Source: a virus. Taken from it: 24,645 nt of DNA. Numbering within the stretch: the stretch's first letter is position 1; each line of letters begins with the position of its first letter. This document shows positions 6,830-16,000 of the stretch, piece by piece. The position numbers and the translations under genes are program-made. The stretch is taken from the IMG/VR virus record IMGVR_UViG_3300033147_000109, positions 1 through 24,645 of that record. One strand, given 5' to 3'. A model generated the notes under the pieces. That model did not search any database and had not been told where the DNA came from. It worked only from the letters and a program-made list of their open reading frames with translations.

Positions 6830-7013
6830 TGCGATAAATAAATATCGAAATACCCTTGAACAAAACATATTTTCTTGTATGGAGATGAGCAAGCAAGGGT
6901 ATCAGGATGTTGTAGATATGCCAATTAAAAGATTTTACAATTACCTCAAATGGAAAAGTGACTTAGAAGAAGATAAGAAAAAGATGATCGAGGAACAGAT
7001 TAAAGGTGGATAA
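6810..7013 (+). CDS. Frameshift-encoded C-terminal extension of the gp26-type protein
   Basis: This open stretch of 67 codons starts right at the T6 run and ends at TAA 7011-7013, two bases before the gp25 ATG. It encodes a helical tail: AWSTLSDAINKYRNTLEQN, then a conserved-looking SKQGYQDVVDMPIKRFYNYL and an E/K-rich end. The S..DV..MP..R pattern is what gp26-type and tape-measure chaperone proteins carry at their C-terminus. There is no usable ribosome site before the internal ATGs at 6879 or 6885, so separate translation is unlikely. The simplest reading is a fused product of about 322 aa made by frameshifting; a one-base sequencing error in the T run would give the same picture. The gp25 ribosome site lies in its last codons. 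Confidence 0.65.
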   Translation, partial: AWSTLSDAINKYRNTLEQNIFSCMEMSKQGYQDVVDMPIKRFYNYLKWKSDLEEDKKKMIEEQIKGG

Positions 7014-7015
7014 TC

Positions 7016-7456
7016 ATGGCAAATTTACTTGATCGTTTCAAGACTCAAGTTATTGGATCAGAAGAAAGTTTGCGTGATTATCTTTCGATTATTGCAGCTA
7101 TCGGAGATTTTAAAAGGATAGATGATTTAAATGTTATAATCAATTCATGGAACAATATATTATTAACTCCGAGAGGAACTTATTTACACGATCCTGAATT
7201 TGGTAGTGATCTGTATAAATATGTTTTTGAACCAGCAGATGATTCTACAGTTGATGGTATAAAAAGAGAAGTAGTTGATAGAATTAATTTATATGATGAT
7301 AGAGCAGCTATAGAGGATGTTGAGGTCACCATTTCAAACAACGGTAAACAAGTTAACATATCAATATTTGTAAATTACCAAGGTGAAAAAGGTATTTTAG
7401 ATGTTAAGTTTGATGATACTACATTTGCTGATTTCTTAACGAGGACAGCTACATAA
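7016..7456 (+). CDS. Baseplate wedge protein gp25-like (GPW/gp25 family)
   Basis: A 146-aa protein matching the GPW/gp25 family, a small wedge protein that clamps the gp6-type arms and starts sheath polymerisation on the baseplate. The diagnostic run LLTPRGTYLHDPEFGSDLYK (residues about 50-69) contains the conserved L-x-T-x-x-G and P-E-F-G elements, followed by VFEP. A C-terminal beta-rich part with VEVTISNN and VNISIFVNYQ completes the fold. The length is close to the T4 protein (about 130 aa). AAAGGTGG lies 7 bases before ATG 7016. Its stop overlaps the next start (TAATG at 7454-7458), so the next gene is translationally coupled. Its place before a gp6-type gene is what is expected for a baseplate cluster. 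Confidence 0.93.
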   Translation: MANLLDRFKTQVIGSEESLRDYLSIIAAIGDFKRIDDLNVIINSWNNILLTPRGTYLHDPEFGSDLYKYVFEPADDSTVDGIKREVVDRINLYDDRAAIEDVEVTISNNGKQVNISIFVNYQGEKGILDVKFDDTTFADFLTRTAT

Positions 7457-8109
7457 TGTCAACTCAAAAATATACTAGAATATACGATTACATTCATGAA
7501 TATCAAAGATTAATTTATGATTTTTATAGTAAGGATGTAGTCGCATTCCTAACAACTTATTATCATATTGACGCAGAAGAAACCGTATGGGAAGATGAGA
7601 AAGTCTTCGGAGGTTCATACGATAGAGTTGGTGAATTTTCTGGTGTCAAATGGAATAAAATATTATTACTTCCAGTATATTATATTGAAGATATTGTTAC
7701 CGCCTTTGATGGTCAGGATATAGGTTATATAAAAGAGAATGAAACAAGATTTGTTATTCCAAGTACTTACAACTTTACTCCTTTACCAAACGATAAAATA
7801 AAATTAGAGTCAGCTTATTTAAGACCTGTGAATGATACATACCCTATATATAATATTTCAGGAGTTGAAAAATCTGTTAATGCTGATAGATTATTTTGGA
7901 AATTGAAAGTAGATGTTGAACAAAGTGTAACAGAGAATGATTTAAATTTACAGGTATTAGATACATATGCATTTTATGATTATGATAAAAAAATTCACGA
8001 ACTAGAAGACGCGGAGTATTTAACTAAACTTCTAAGCAAAAATCAAATATTACGAGATAGATGTAAGCGTGAACTGTTTGATTCAAACAGTGGATTCTAT
8101 CTAGTATAA
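7456..8109 (+). CDS. Probable baseplate structural protein, unrecognised
   Basis: A 217-aa protein between gp25-like and gp6-like genes, with its ATG overlapping the gp25 stop. The N-terminus is helical and aromatic (YTRIYDYIHEYQRLIYDFY, residues 6-24). The centre is beta-rich with VFGGSYDRVGEFSGVKWNK (about 50-68) and IPSTYNFTPLPNDKIKLE (about 98-115), and the end is charged and helical (DAEYLTKLLSKNQILRDRCK) before FDSNSGFYLV. I do not recognise the family with certainty. By position it could stand in for the T4 wedge protein gp53 (196 aa), but no LysM-like motif was seen, so this is only a positional guess. Tight coupling to two wedge genes makes a baseplate role likely. Confidence 0.7.
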   Translation: MSTQKYTRIYDYIHEYQRLIYDFYSKDVVAFLTTYYHIDAEETVWEDEKVFGGSYDRVGEFSGVKWNKILLLPVYYIEDIVTAFDGQDIGYIKENETRFVIPSTYNFTPLPNDKIKLESAYLRPVNDTYPIYNISGVEKSVNADRLFWKLKVDVEQSVTENDLNLQVLDTYAFYDYDKKIHELEDAEYLTKLLSKNQILRDRCKRELFDSNSGFYLV

Positions 8110-8120
8110 GGATATTAAAT

Positions 8121-10631
8121 ATGGCAGAGATTCCTATTTCACAAAAGGTAGCCCTTTCCAGAGAAGAAAACAGAAATATGATCATAGCGGAATTAAAGAA
8201 ATATCTAGAACTAGAAAACGTTGATCTTACAAAGTCATCATTTCTATCTTTTGTTGTAGAAGCATTAGCTACTCTTACAAGTAATTTAATGTTTTATCAA
8301 ACATCAGTATATCGTGAATTTTTCCTTACCAAAGCACAACTCCCGGAATCAATTTATAACTTAGCTGCATTTCTTGGTTATGAGGGTGGTTTGGCATCAT
8401 TTTCTAATGTTGATGTTTTGTTTACTATGCCTTTTGGTTTCTCTGAAGATACAACATTTATAATACCGGAAGGGTTTAAAGTAAATGCAAATGACGGTGT
8501 TGAATTTTTGACATATTATAAAACAACAATTACAATTGAAGGTAACTCATCAGTAGTTATAACAGCTCAAGAAGGTACTAAAGTTTTTAATGTACCCGTT
8601 GTAATTGAAGATAGTGTATTTTCATTTGCTTTAAATTTTAAACAATTAACTTTTGATATACAAGAATTTCAAATACCATCCGATCTACAAATATATCAAT
8701 TTTATTCAACTGCAGTTCCTTTTGAGGCAAAGTTGGCTGAAATTTTAGTTGAGGTAAGAGAACCAGGAGAAACTGGATGGGATACATATACAGAATATAG
8801 TAGCTTATATTTGATGGACGAAAATACAAGAGGATATGTTGGAAGGAGAAGTGATACAGGAATAGATCTATCATTTGGTAATGGTATTATTGGTTATCAA
8901 CCTCCTGCTGGAAGTACTGTTCGTGTAACTTTAACACTTACACAAGGAGAAGATGGAAATGTAATTGCCGGTTCAATAAGAACTGGTGATAGGATTTATA
9001 ATGAAACTGATGCTGGTGTTACAGAAATAGTTAGTTATGATATTGTAAATACCATTGCAGCTACTGGTGGTTCTGATGAAGAAGGCGTAGAAGAAATAAG
9101 ACGTAATTCAATAGCTAATATTGCTGCTCTTGAAAGAACTGTAACTGAACAAGATTATGTTGATTCCAATATTATTATTGATGATTCTCCAATAGGTCCA
9201 AATTCACTTCCTGTATTAAAACGATCTGATGTAAAGGTCAATGAAATAGATTTGTTTATAACTCTTTTATATCAAGGTCTTATTGTTCCAACTAGAAATG
9301 CATTTGAAACTTTTAATAATACAGTAATTCCGAGAAAAACAATACTTGATATTAATGGAGTTGATTTTTATACTTTATTTGATATGATTATTGATTCCCT
9401 TAATACTGTAGCTGATTATAATTATGTTATGTTTCAAATTGAACAAGTCCCTACTTTAGTTACAAGTTTTAATTCTGATTATAGTTTATATGCAGATAAT
9501 TTAATTGTGACAACAGCAGGAACTAGTCAAGCTGAATATAGGTTACTTTATAATACTACAGCAGATGATCCTGAAGATGTTACTGCAAAAATGTTGATTT
9601 TAGAAACAGGGGCAGAATATGATATGGTTAACGACTCTTCTGCTAATGAATTTGTTTTAATCTTTCCTGATTATACTGCAATTGATGAGGGTGAGTTAAC
9701 ATATTTCTTTACACTTGAACATCCATCTGAGGGGTTGATTGGAAGGTATCAAAATAGTTTTATTTTAAGACAATCATTGGAGAATTATACTAGATCAAAT
9801 GTTTTTCAAGACGGAACCAATTATACGGTATATGACATTCCTGTGATTGAAAAAGATTATTATGATGGAGTTGATCAACGAGAATTTGAAACTCAAGTTT
9901 TACAGTCATTATTATCAAGTATGACATTTGAAGATTATAAAATGATGACTGATTTTGTCAATATAAAATTCGGTAATACAACTGGTCGTATGCAGAATAT
10001 GCAACTTAACGATGTTAATACTCAAGCTGTTATTGATTTTAGATCTGATCCTGGTGATCCTTGTGGTCCGGTCGGCAGTCAATGTACCCAAGGTCAAAGA
10101 TATATTGTATTAAATGGTCGAGGAGAATTTGAAGGTCATGATAATGATATTGCAGAGTGTACTAGAACTACTTCGGATTCAACTGCCGCTGATTCAACTG
10201 CTGTAACCTGGGTATATACAACACCAAATACAGATGATATGGTATATGTAGATCTAAAAGGTTTTAAATATATTTATGGTGCTGGCGGATGGGTATTACC
10301 TAATTACTTAATACCATTACAATTAAAATTAGATGTATTTCAAACTAGTGAATATACGGGATCTATATCCACTCTTGCTACTACTATACGGGATACTTTA
10401 GTTGCGGCGTTTGCGGATAGATTTGGTATTGAAATTAACCTTTATCGGTCTGAAATAATTGAGGTTGTTCAAGAAATTGATGGAGTAGATCATTGTAGAT
10501 TACTTGACCCTGGTTCAAATATTTTCTTTAATTTTGATTTAACAGAATTGACTCAAGAGCAGCTTTTAGAATATGGTCCAGAATATATATACTTCACAAC
10601 AGATGATATTGAGATCAAGATATTTAAATAA
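8121..10631 (+). CDS. Baseplate wedge protein gp6-like (baseplate J family) with inserted domain
   Basis: An 836-aa homologue of T4 gp6 (660 aa), which forms the dimeric ring of wedges around the hub. The N-terminal part is typical: a helical segment (REENRNMIIAELKKYLEL, SFLSFVVEALATLTSNLMFYQ, about 14-68), TKAQLPESIYNLAAFLGYE (about 74-92), then the beta domain and the J-type region with LSFGNGIIGYQPPAGSTVRV (about 251-270) and GSDEEGVEEIRRNSIAN, ERTVTEQDY. The ribosome site is AAGGATATTAAAT before ATG 8121. It is longer than T4 gp6, partly because of an extra small beta domain at about residues 640-725 containing GQRYIVLNGRGEFEGHDNDI and GAGGWVLP, which looks like a DUF2793-type module. The last base pair of its stop is shared with the next ATG (TAATG). 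Confidence 0.9.
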   Translation: MAEIPISQKVALSREENRNMIIAELKKYLELENVDLTKSSFLSFVVEALATLTSNLMFYQTSVYREFFLTKAQLPESIYNLAAFLGYEGGLASFSNVDVLFTMPFGFSEDTTFIIPEGFKVNANDGVEFLTYYKTTITIEGNSSVVITAQEGTKVFNVPVVIEDSVFSFALNFKQLTFDIQEFQIPSDLQIYQFYSTAVPFEAKLAEILVEVREPGETGWDTYTEYSSLYLMDENTRGYVGRRSDTGIDLSFGNGIIGYQPPAGSTVRVTLTLTQGEDGNVIAGSIRTGDRIYNETDAGVTEIVSYDIVNTIAATGGSDEEGVEEIRRNSIANIAALERTVTEQDYVDSNIIIDDSPIGPNSLPVLKRSDVKVNEIDLFITLLYQGLIVPTRNAFETFNNTVIPRKTILDINGVDFYTLFDMIIDSLNTVADYNYVMFQIEQVPTLVTSFNSDYSLYADNLIVTTAGTSQAEYRLLYNTTADDPEDVTAKMLILETGAEYDMVNDSSANEFVLIFPDYTAIDEGELTYFFTLEHPSEGLIGRYQNSFILRQSLENYTRSNVFQDGTNYTVYDIPVIEKDYYDGVDQREFETQVLQSLLSSMTFEDYKMMTDFVNIKFGNTTGRMQNMQLNDVNTQAVIDFRSDPGDPCGPVGSQCTQGQRYIVLNGRGEFEGHDNDIAECTRTTSDSTAADSTAVTWVYTTPNTDDMVYVDLKGFKYIYGAGGWVLPNYLIPLQLKLDVFQTSEYTGSISTLATTIRDTLVAAFADRFGIEINLYRSEIIEVVQEIDGVDHCRLLDPGSNIFFNFDLTELTQEQLLEYGPEYIYFTTDDIEIKIFK

Positions 10632-11746
10632 TGGAGACACTATTAAAAGAATCTAACATAAACCCATCAAATCTTCAAAGAGTTGTTTTGAAGATGGCTT
10701 CTAATGATGTGAATAATTTGTCCCAACCTTGCTACATCCCCGGTCATAAAAAAGAATATCATACCTTATTAAATGCCACTGGTTTGACGGATAAAAATAT
10801 TAAAGATTTTGCCAAAAGAACATATAAAGGAACTATTGCACAAGCTTTTAATATTGCAAACGAACCAGGAACTAATTTATTATTGTTTATTATGTGGTAT
10901 GCATTAAGAAAGAGAAATAAAACTTTATATCATGGTACTCTGCTTTATCATATGATTAGACAATATGGTCACGTTATGATGAGACACTTCAAGAAATTTT
11001 GTAGTGAAGAGGTGTTTTCTTATGCGTTGGAAACTTTAACTAAAACACATTTATTTTCAAGAGAAAAAACAATTGCTAATAGTTTATTTCATTTAACAAG
11101 AGAGTTACAAAAAAAATATACTCGAGATATTCAAACATTTAATGTTGATGGAATTATTCAATTCATATCAGGATCTCGACATAGAATAAGTCAGAGCGTT
11201 AAGAGTTTTGCTGAGCATTATTACAGAGCTTATAAAGCTGGAGATGCTTTGAAAACTCAGACAGATGAAACTGACCCAGAAACTAATGCTTATCAAGCAC
11301 AGTCTCAAGAAAGAGGTAAGAAAATCATTGATGCAACTGTTAGAAAATTAACAGTATATAAAACTATTGATGATAGAGCGATGCGGGAAGCTAAACAAAT
11401 AACTAAAATCAAAACAGTTATAGCTGATCTTATTACAAGACAATTAAAGGATATTAAATATGCGGATGAGATTAGATTGATTTTGCAGATGTTTGTTAAA
11501 GATACAACTGATGCATCTATGTTTTGTGGTAAAAATTATTATGCTTATGTTAGAAAATTAATGGCTGTAAAAAGAACAAGAGCAAGAATATATTTCAAAC
11601 AACAGATAAATATTTTATTAATGAAAGTTTTAAAAGATATAGGATATACAAAAACATTCAATTCTTATACAACTCAAACTCAATTTATTATTCATTCCTA
11701 CCTTGCATACTATCTAACATTATGTATGCGTAATATTATATGTTAA
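10631..11746 (+). CDS. Unknown basic helical protein downstream of gp6-like gene
   Basis: A 371-aa protein I do not recognise. It is coupled to the gp6-like gene (TAATG overlap) and has no strong ribosome site of its own. It is mostly helical and basic, with repeated K/R-rich segments (YALRKRNKTLYHG, HFKKFC, REKTIANSLFHLTRELQKKY, KLMAVKRTRARIYFK), a polar low-complexity stretch at about 205-230 (TQTDETDPETNAYQAQSQE) and scattered Cys residues. It has no signal peptide; a hydrophobic segment near 80-92 (TNLLLFIMWYAL) is short. The position suggests a virion component, possibly one that contacts DNA or the baseplate periphery, but nothing in the sequence proves it. Its TAA shares three bases with the stop of the opposing gene. 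Confidence 0.75.
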   Translation: METLLKESNINPSNLQRVVLKMASNDVNNLSQPCYIPGHKKEYHTLLNATGLTDKNIKDFAKRTYKGTIAQAFNIANEPGTNLLLFIMWYALRKRNKTLYHGTLLYHMIRQYGHVMMRHFKKFCSEEVFSYALETLTKTHLFSREKTIANSLFHLTRELQKKYTRDIQTFNVDGIIQFISGSRHRISQSVKSFAEHYYRAYKAGDALKTQTDETDPETNAYQAQSQERGKKIIDATVRKLTVYKTIDDRAMREAKQITKIKTVIADLITRQLKDIKYADEIRLILQMFVKDTTDASMFCGKNYYAYVRKLMAVKRTRARIYFKQQINILLMKVLKDIGYTKTFNSYTTQTQFIIHSYLAYYLTLCMRNIIC

Positions 11747-13053
11747 CCAAAAGGATTAAGATCTTTTAACCTGTCATATACTTCTTCCGCCGCAGCACTG
11801 ACTCTTGATTTAGGATCATCGTCTGCTCCAGATGCTGTAGCAGATCTTTTTGGACTTATTCCTCTACTAATATTAGTATTTCCAATTCCCCTACCAGTAC
11901 CAACCCCTGTTGTTTCACCAAATGCATCTGTTCCAAATTCTGTTAATCCCACATCTCTATCACCAATTTTTTCTTGTTTAGAACCGGTACCGATATTTTT
12001 ATTATCATATTCTCTTGTAGATACTTCTATTTCTTTAGTTAGATTCTCCCCATATTGCCTAACAGTTGGTCTTCTTGATGTAACTTTTAATGAAGAACCC
12101 ATCATGCTACTATATAAACTTCCAATGTCTATTCTAACATCGACAATTCCTAATCTTTGTTGAAGGGAAATTTGTTGTTGATCCCCTCCTTTTATAACTG
12201 TAATATTGCTTATAAATCCAGGATCTAATTCAAATATACCAGGACATTCAATTCGATGTAAAAATGGCCATGTGTAAGTTTGACTATCTTGAGCTCTTGG
12301 TACACCCATTAGCATTATAGCAACTATTGGCCCAACAATAAATCTTCTTGTTGCTTCTTTGCTTTGAGGAAATGGATTATATAATCTTATAGTTAATGAA
12401 TAAGATGGTTGAAATCCACTGGTTTTCCACACCATAGGAAAATCAATTCTAGAACCAGCTGCTAATCTATCTATTAAATTTATTCCAGCTGAAGTTGCCC
12501 CTCCAATAGCAGGAATTGATGATGCTGCATTTTTCAAACCTCCAGCTAATTCTCCAAACCCTCCCATTATGGTTGCTAACCACCCAGACATAGTACCACC
12601 ACTTTCTTTTAGATTTTTTTGCACAGCTTTCCACGCCTCAGATGCACTTGTAGCACCCATCATTTGAGTTATTGACGCGGCTCCTTCTGATGCCATATTT
12701 GTCATTTTTTGTAAAAAGTTTTCTCCATATTCATTTGTAAATGAATCAGTCGGAAAGTTGTCAGCAAGAAATGCTAATTGGATTCCTTCCCCAGATTTAT
12801 TATTAGTAATATAACCATTTTCTTCTAATAAATTTGTATAAGCGAACCATGCAGGAGCTAAATTAAATAAATCTAATCCGGCTTGAAATCTTGGAGTAGA
12901 TGGAAAAAACTTTACTAAAGGCATAGATTTTTTTATCATTTGGTTAGTTCTTGGTTCTAAATTATCCGGAGGATACCCAAATACTTGTTGAAGTGATATT
13001 ACTTTTTCCTGAAATGTTTTTTTAGGTGCTATTGTTCCTTTTCCACCGGCCAT
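11743..13053 (-). CDS. Tail tube/baseplate junction protein, gp48/gp54-like
   Basis: A 436-aa protein that ends the minus-strand tail operon, directly after the tape-measure gene. T4 has gp48 and gp54 in that place, the proteins that cap the hub and start the tube. The N-terminal third is helical and aromatic (KSMPLVKFFPSTPRFQAGLD). Residues about 115-190 are Gly/Ala-rich and hydrophobic. The core at about 205-315 is beta-rich with WKTSGFQPSYSLTIRLYNPF, VGPIVAIMLMGVPRAQ and LHRIECPGIFELDPGFISN, which resembles tube-fold proteins. The last 100 residues are Gly/Thr/Ser-rich and probably flexible. The ATG at 13053 follows AAGAGGATAAATAAAA. Assignment to gp48/gp54 rests mainly on synteny and general fold impression; a generic baseplate protein remains possible. 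Confidence 0.6.
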   Translation of the reverse strand: MAGGKGTIAPKKTFQEKVISLQQVFGYPPDNLEPRTNQMIKKSMPLVKFFPSTPRFQAGLDLFNLAPAWFAYTNLLEENGYITNNKSGEGIQLAFLADNFPTDSFTNEYGENFLQKMTNMASEGAASITQMMGATSASEAWKAVQKNLKESGGTMSGWLATIMGGFGELAGGLKNAASSIPAIGGATSAGINLIDRLAAGSRIDFPMVWKTSGFQPSYSLTIRLYNPFPQSKEATRRFIVGPIVAIMLMGVPRAQDSQTYTWPFLHRIECPGIFELDPGFISNITVIKGGDQQQISLQQRLGIVDVRIDIGSLYSSMMGSSLKVTSRRPTVRQYGENLTKEIEVSTREYDNKNIGTGSKQEKIGDRDVGLTEFGTDAFGETTGVGTGRGIGNTNISRGISPKRSATASGADDDPKSRVSAAAEEVYDRLKDLNPFG

Positions 13054-13067
13054 TTTTATTTATCCTC

Positions 13068-16000
13068 TTAATCAGAATCTAATCTATATACAATATTATT
13101 AAAATAATCCATACCCGCTGTACCAGCTCGTCGACCTGCATCCAATCCTCCTTGAACTGTTGAACTCTGCTGTATAGTTGTTATAGCATTATTTGTTGCT
13201 TGAACTACTATAGCAGATCCTTCTGCTCCAGTTTTCTTAGCAATATCTCCAAGTTCTTTTGATTGTTCTTTAATTGCATTACCAATTTCTTTTCCTATTT
13301 TTTTACCACTTGCCAATTCTAATTCGGTAGCATTAATAATTATTTTTTTTGCTTCCATAACTTGAGGAAGTCTATCTTTATATTCTTCTTTTACTCCTTT
13401 CGCAAATGTTTTATATGTTTGTGGGTCGGTCATCATTTGATATCTATCACCCATCTTAGATACTATACCTTGTAGTTGGGCATCTGCTTCAGCTTCTGTC
13501 ATACCAAGTTCTTTTGTATAGAATATTTTAGCTTCCTTAAATATTGCTTTTGATTTACTATCTAATTTATTCCACCAGTTTTTTCCAAGACCTTTAGCAA
13601 GCATTAACGATTGAAGTATTTTATTGTCATAGTGTTCTTTTTTTCTTTTTACTGCTTCTATAATACCAGGTTTTTCAAAGGATTTCATCCTTTCTTCTTT
13701 AGATGAACTCCACTTAACAGATCCTTGTTTTCTTAGATCTATTTGTTGTGTTTTTAGAGCTTCTAATCGTCTTTTCTCTTTTTCTTTTGCAGCAAGTACT
13801 GGACCAAGCTGTTTTACGTCTCCTGCTAATTTATATTTATCTCCATAACCTCTAAGATAGTTAAGAAATGTTTTTTCTCTAAATCTACCATACTCAAGTG
13901 CAGTTTCACCTCTTACCACATTTCTTGTTCTGAAATGACGTTTATCCCATTCATTTCTCAGGGCAGTAACACCCTGAGGATCATATAATAGATATTCATG
14001 CATTTGACTATCTCTATATTGTTTCATGCCTGCATGAATATCAGCTAATTCTGGTTCGCCATAGAAACCCACTCCTTGCATCTGTTGTGTAGCTGTGGCA
14101 CTCATTCCAAGTCTCTCAAGTTTCGTTTTTACTCTACCCTTATGCTGGGTGTAAAGTCCTTTTATATCCGCAGCAGATTTAGGTTGAGTTCTAGCTTCTT
14201 GAACTGATACTTTTAATTTCTTAGCTTGTAATGCGTCAAATTTCGCTTGTCTTTCTCTTTTCTCTTTCTCTTTTCTCTTAATATATGGGTCAATAATCCA
14301 CTTTTGTATAGCTGTTCCAATCCCAGCCCCACCCAATGCTGCAATAACTGGAAGCCAAAGTGCAGAGGTTCCTAATGCAGTCATAATCGTAGGACCAAGA
14401 CCCATAATAGCAGTCATGATCACACCACCAGTTGCAAACATACCGCCGATAGCAGCTCCAACAGTACTAAATAAACCTGATATAAAAGTTCCTGCCAACA
14501 TAAGCCATCTCATTATTCTATCTCTTGTCAAGAATTTTCTTAAACGAGATGCCATAGAAATTGAAGAACTAGCAGCTCTTTCAAATAAGTTTTTTCTTTT
14601 TTTCTCTTTCTTTTTATTTTTTCTTTCTTCTATAAGTTTTGGAAGCTCCTCTTTTGCTTTTTCATATTCTAATGAAAGAACTCCGCTTTCGAGATTTTTT
14701 CTTTCTATCTCGTTTCGCATATCCGTCAGCTTCCATTCAGTAATTTCTTTCTGTTGTGTTATGTACTCTTGATATACAGGGAGAAAGTTTTTATAATAAT
14801 CTTCAAGCTGTTCTTGTATTCCTTTAATTGTTACTGTTATTCCTTTTTCCCCAGTTCCTGGACCATGCCCCTTAGCTTCTCCTATCAGGGTTTGAGATTT
14901 TTGTTTGATAAACAGGTCTCTGATTAAACCTGGAGCTCTTGAGAACGTACCCGGACTATCGTCTGCAGGTCCGCCGCCAGTTATTAACCATTTGGCAAGA
15001 CTTGATCCTATATCCCCACCTTTCTTCATTCCTGCGCCGAACTTCCCACCCACTTTTTTACCAATTGCTTTAGCTCCTTTAGCAGCACCACCAATAGCTA
15101 ATCCAGGAACAAGACCAAGAGCTGCAGACGCTACTTGATTAATAGACCATTTCTTTTCTTTCGGAATACCTTTGACTCTTTGATATGAATTACCTGTTAA
15201 TTTAGCAGCGGTATCTCTATTAGCTTGAGCTGATAATTTGATGAGAGGCATCATATTATCTAGACGCCACATTAAATCAACATAAAGAGTTGCTATATTT
15301 TCTGCTGTAGCTTGTAATGGATTTTTAGCTTTAGATAGTTTAGTTCTATATCCACCGAAACCCCTTACTCTCATAAAAGCTCTTACTATTTTATATGGAG
15401 TTGTTAATGCTCCAGCAGTTGCTTTCCAAGCCAATTTCATTTTTACAAGAGTTGGATGGTTAGCTAACATTTCATCCCATACTTGTTTTTGGGTACCGAT
15501 TTGAGCTCCAAGAATATCCTGAATAGCAAGTAACGATCTAGCCATACGTTCAACTGGTTGTTCTGTAAATGCTCGCTCACCTACTTCCTTGTAGGTTCTA
15601 ATAAAACTACGAAATATATTCATCTGACTTTTATCAGATGCCGAGCTACTCTTAATGTAACCCTTCAAATCTGTTGTCATATGTAGAGCAGTTTTTTCAG
15701 TAATCTTTGCTAAATCTTTAGTAGTAGAGATACTATCGTCGATTCGCTTTAGGATTTTTTCAATAGGAGCTACAATTTCTCCAGCATGAAGCTCTGTCAA
15801 ACCTCCCTTCTTTACAAAACCACCAGATTGCATCTTTGGAATATTTGTATCAGCACCAGGTCCCTTACCACCTCGTCTGAAAATTCCAGCCAAACTACCA
15901 AACGCTTTTCCGATAGATGTTTTCATTCTCTCAGCAGCTTTTTTGAAAACATCCGTCTCCATAAATTTAGCGGCGAAATACCCATATATAGGAGTTGTTT

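Noticed and set aside
14416-14772. Plus-strand frames opposite the tape measure gene (also near 14905 and 15943)
   Set aside because: They mirror the K/E-rich and Ala/Gly-rich codons of the minus-strand protein, and none has a convincing ribosome site.
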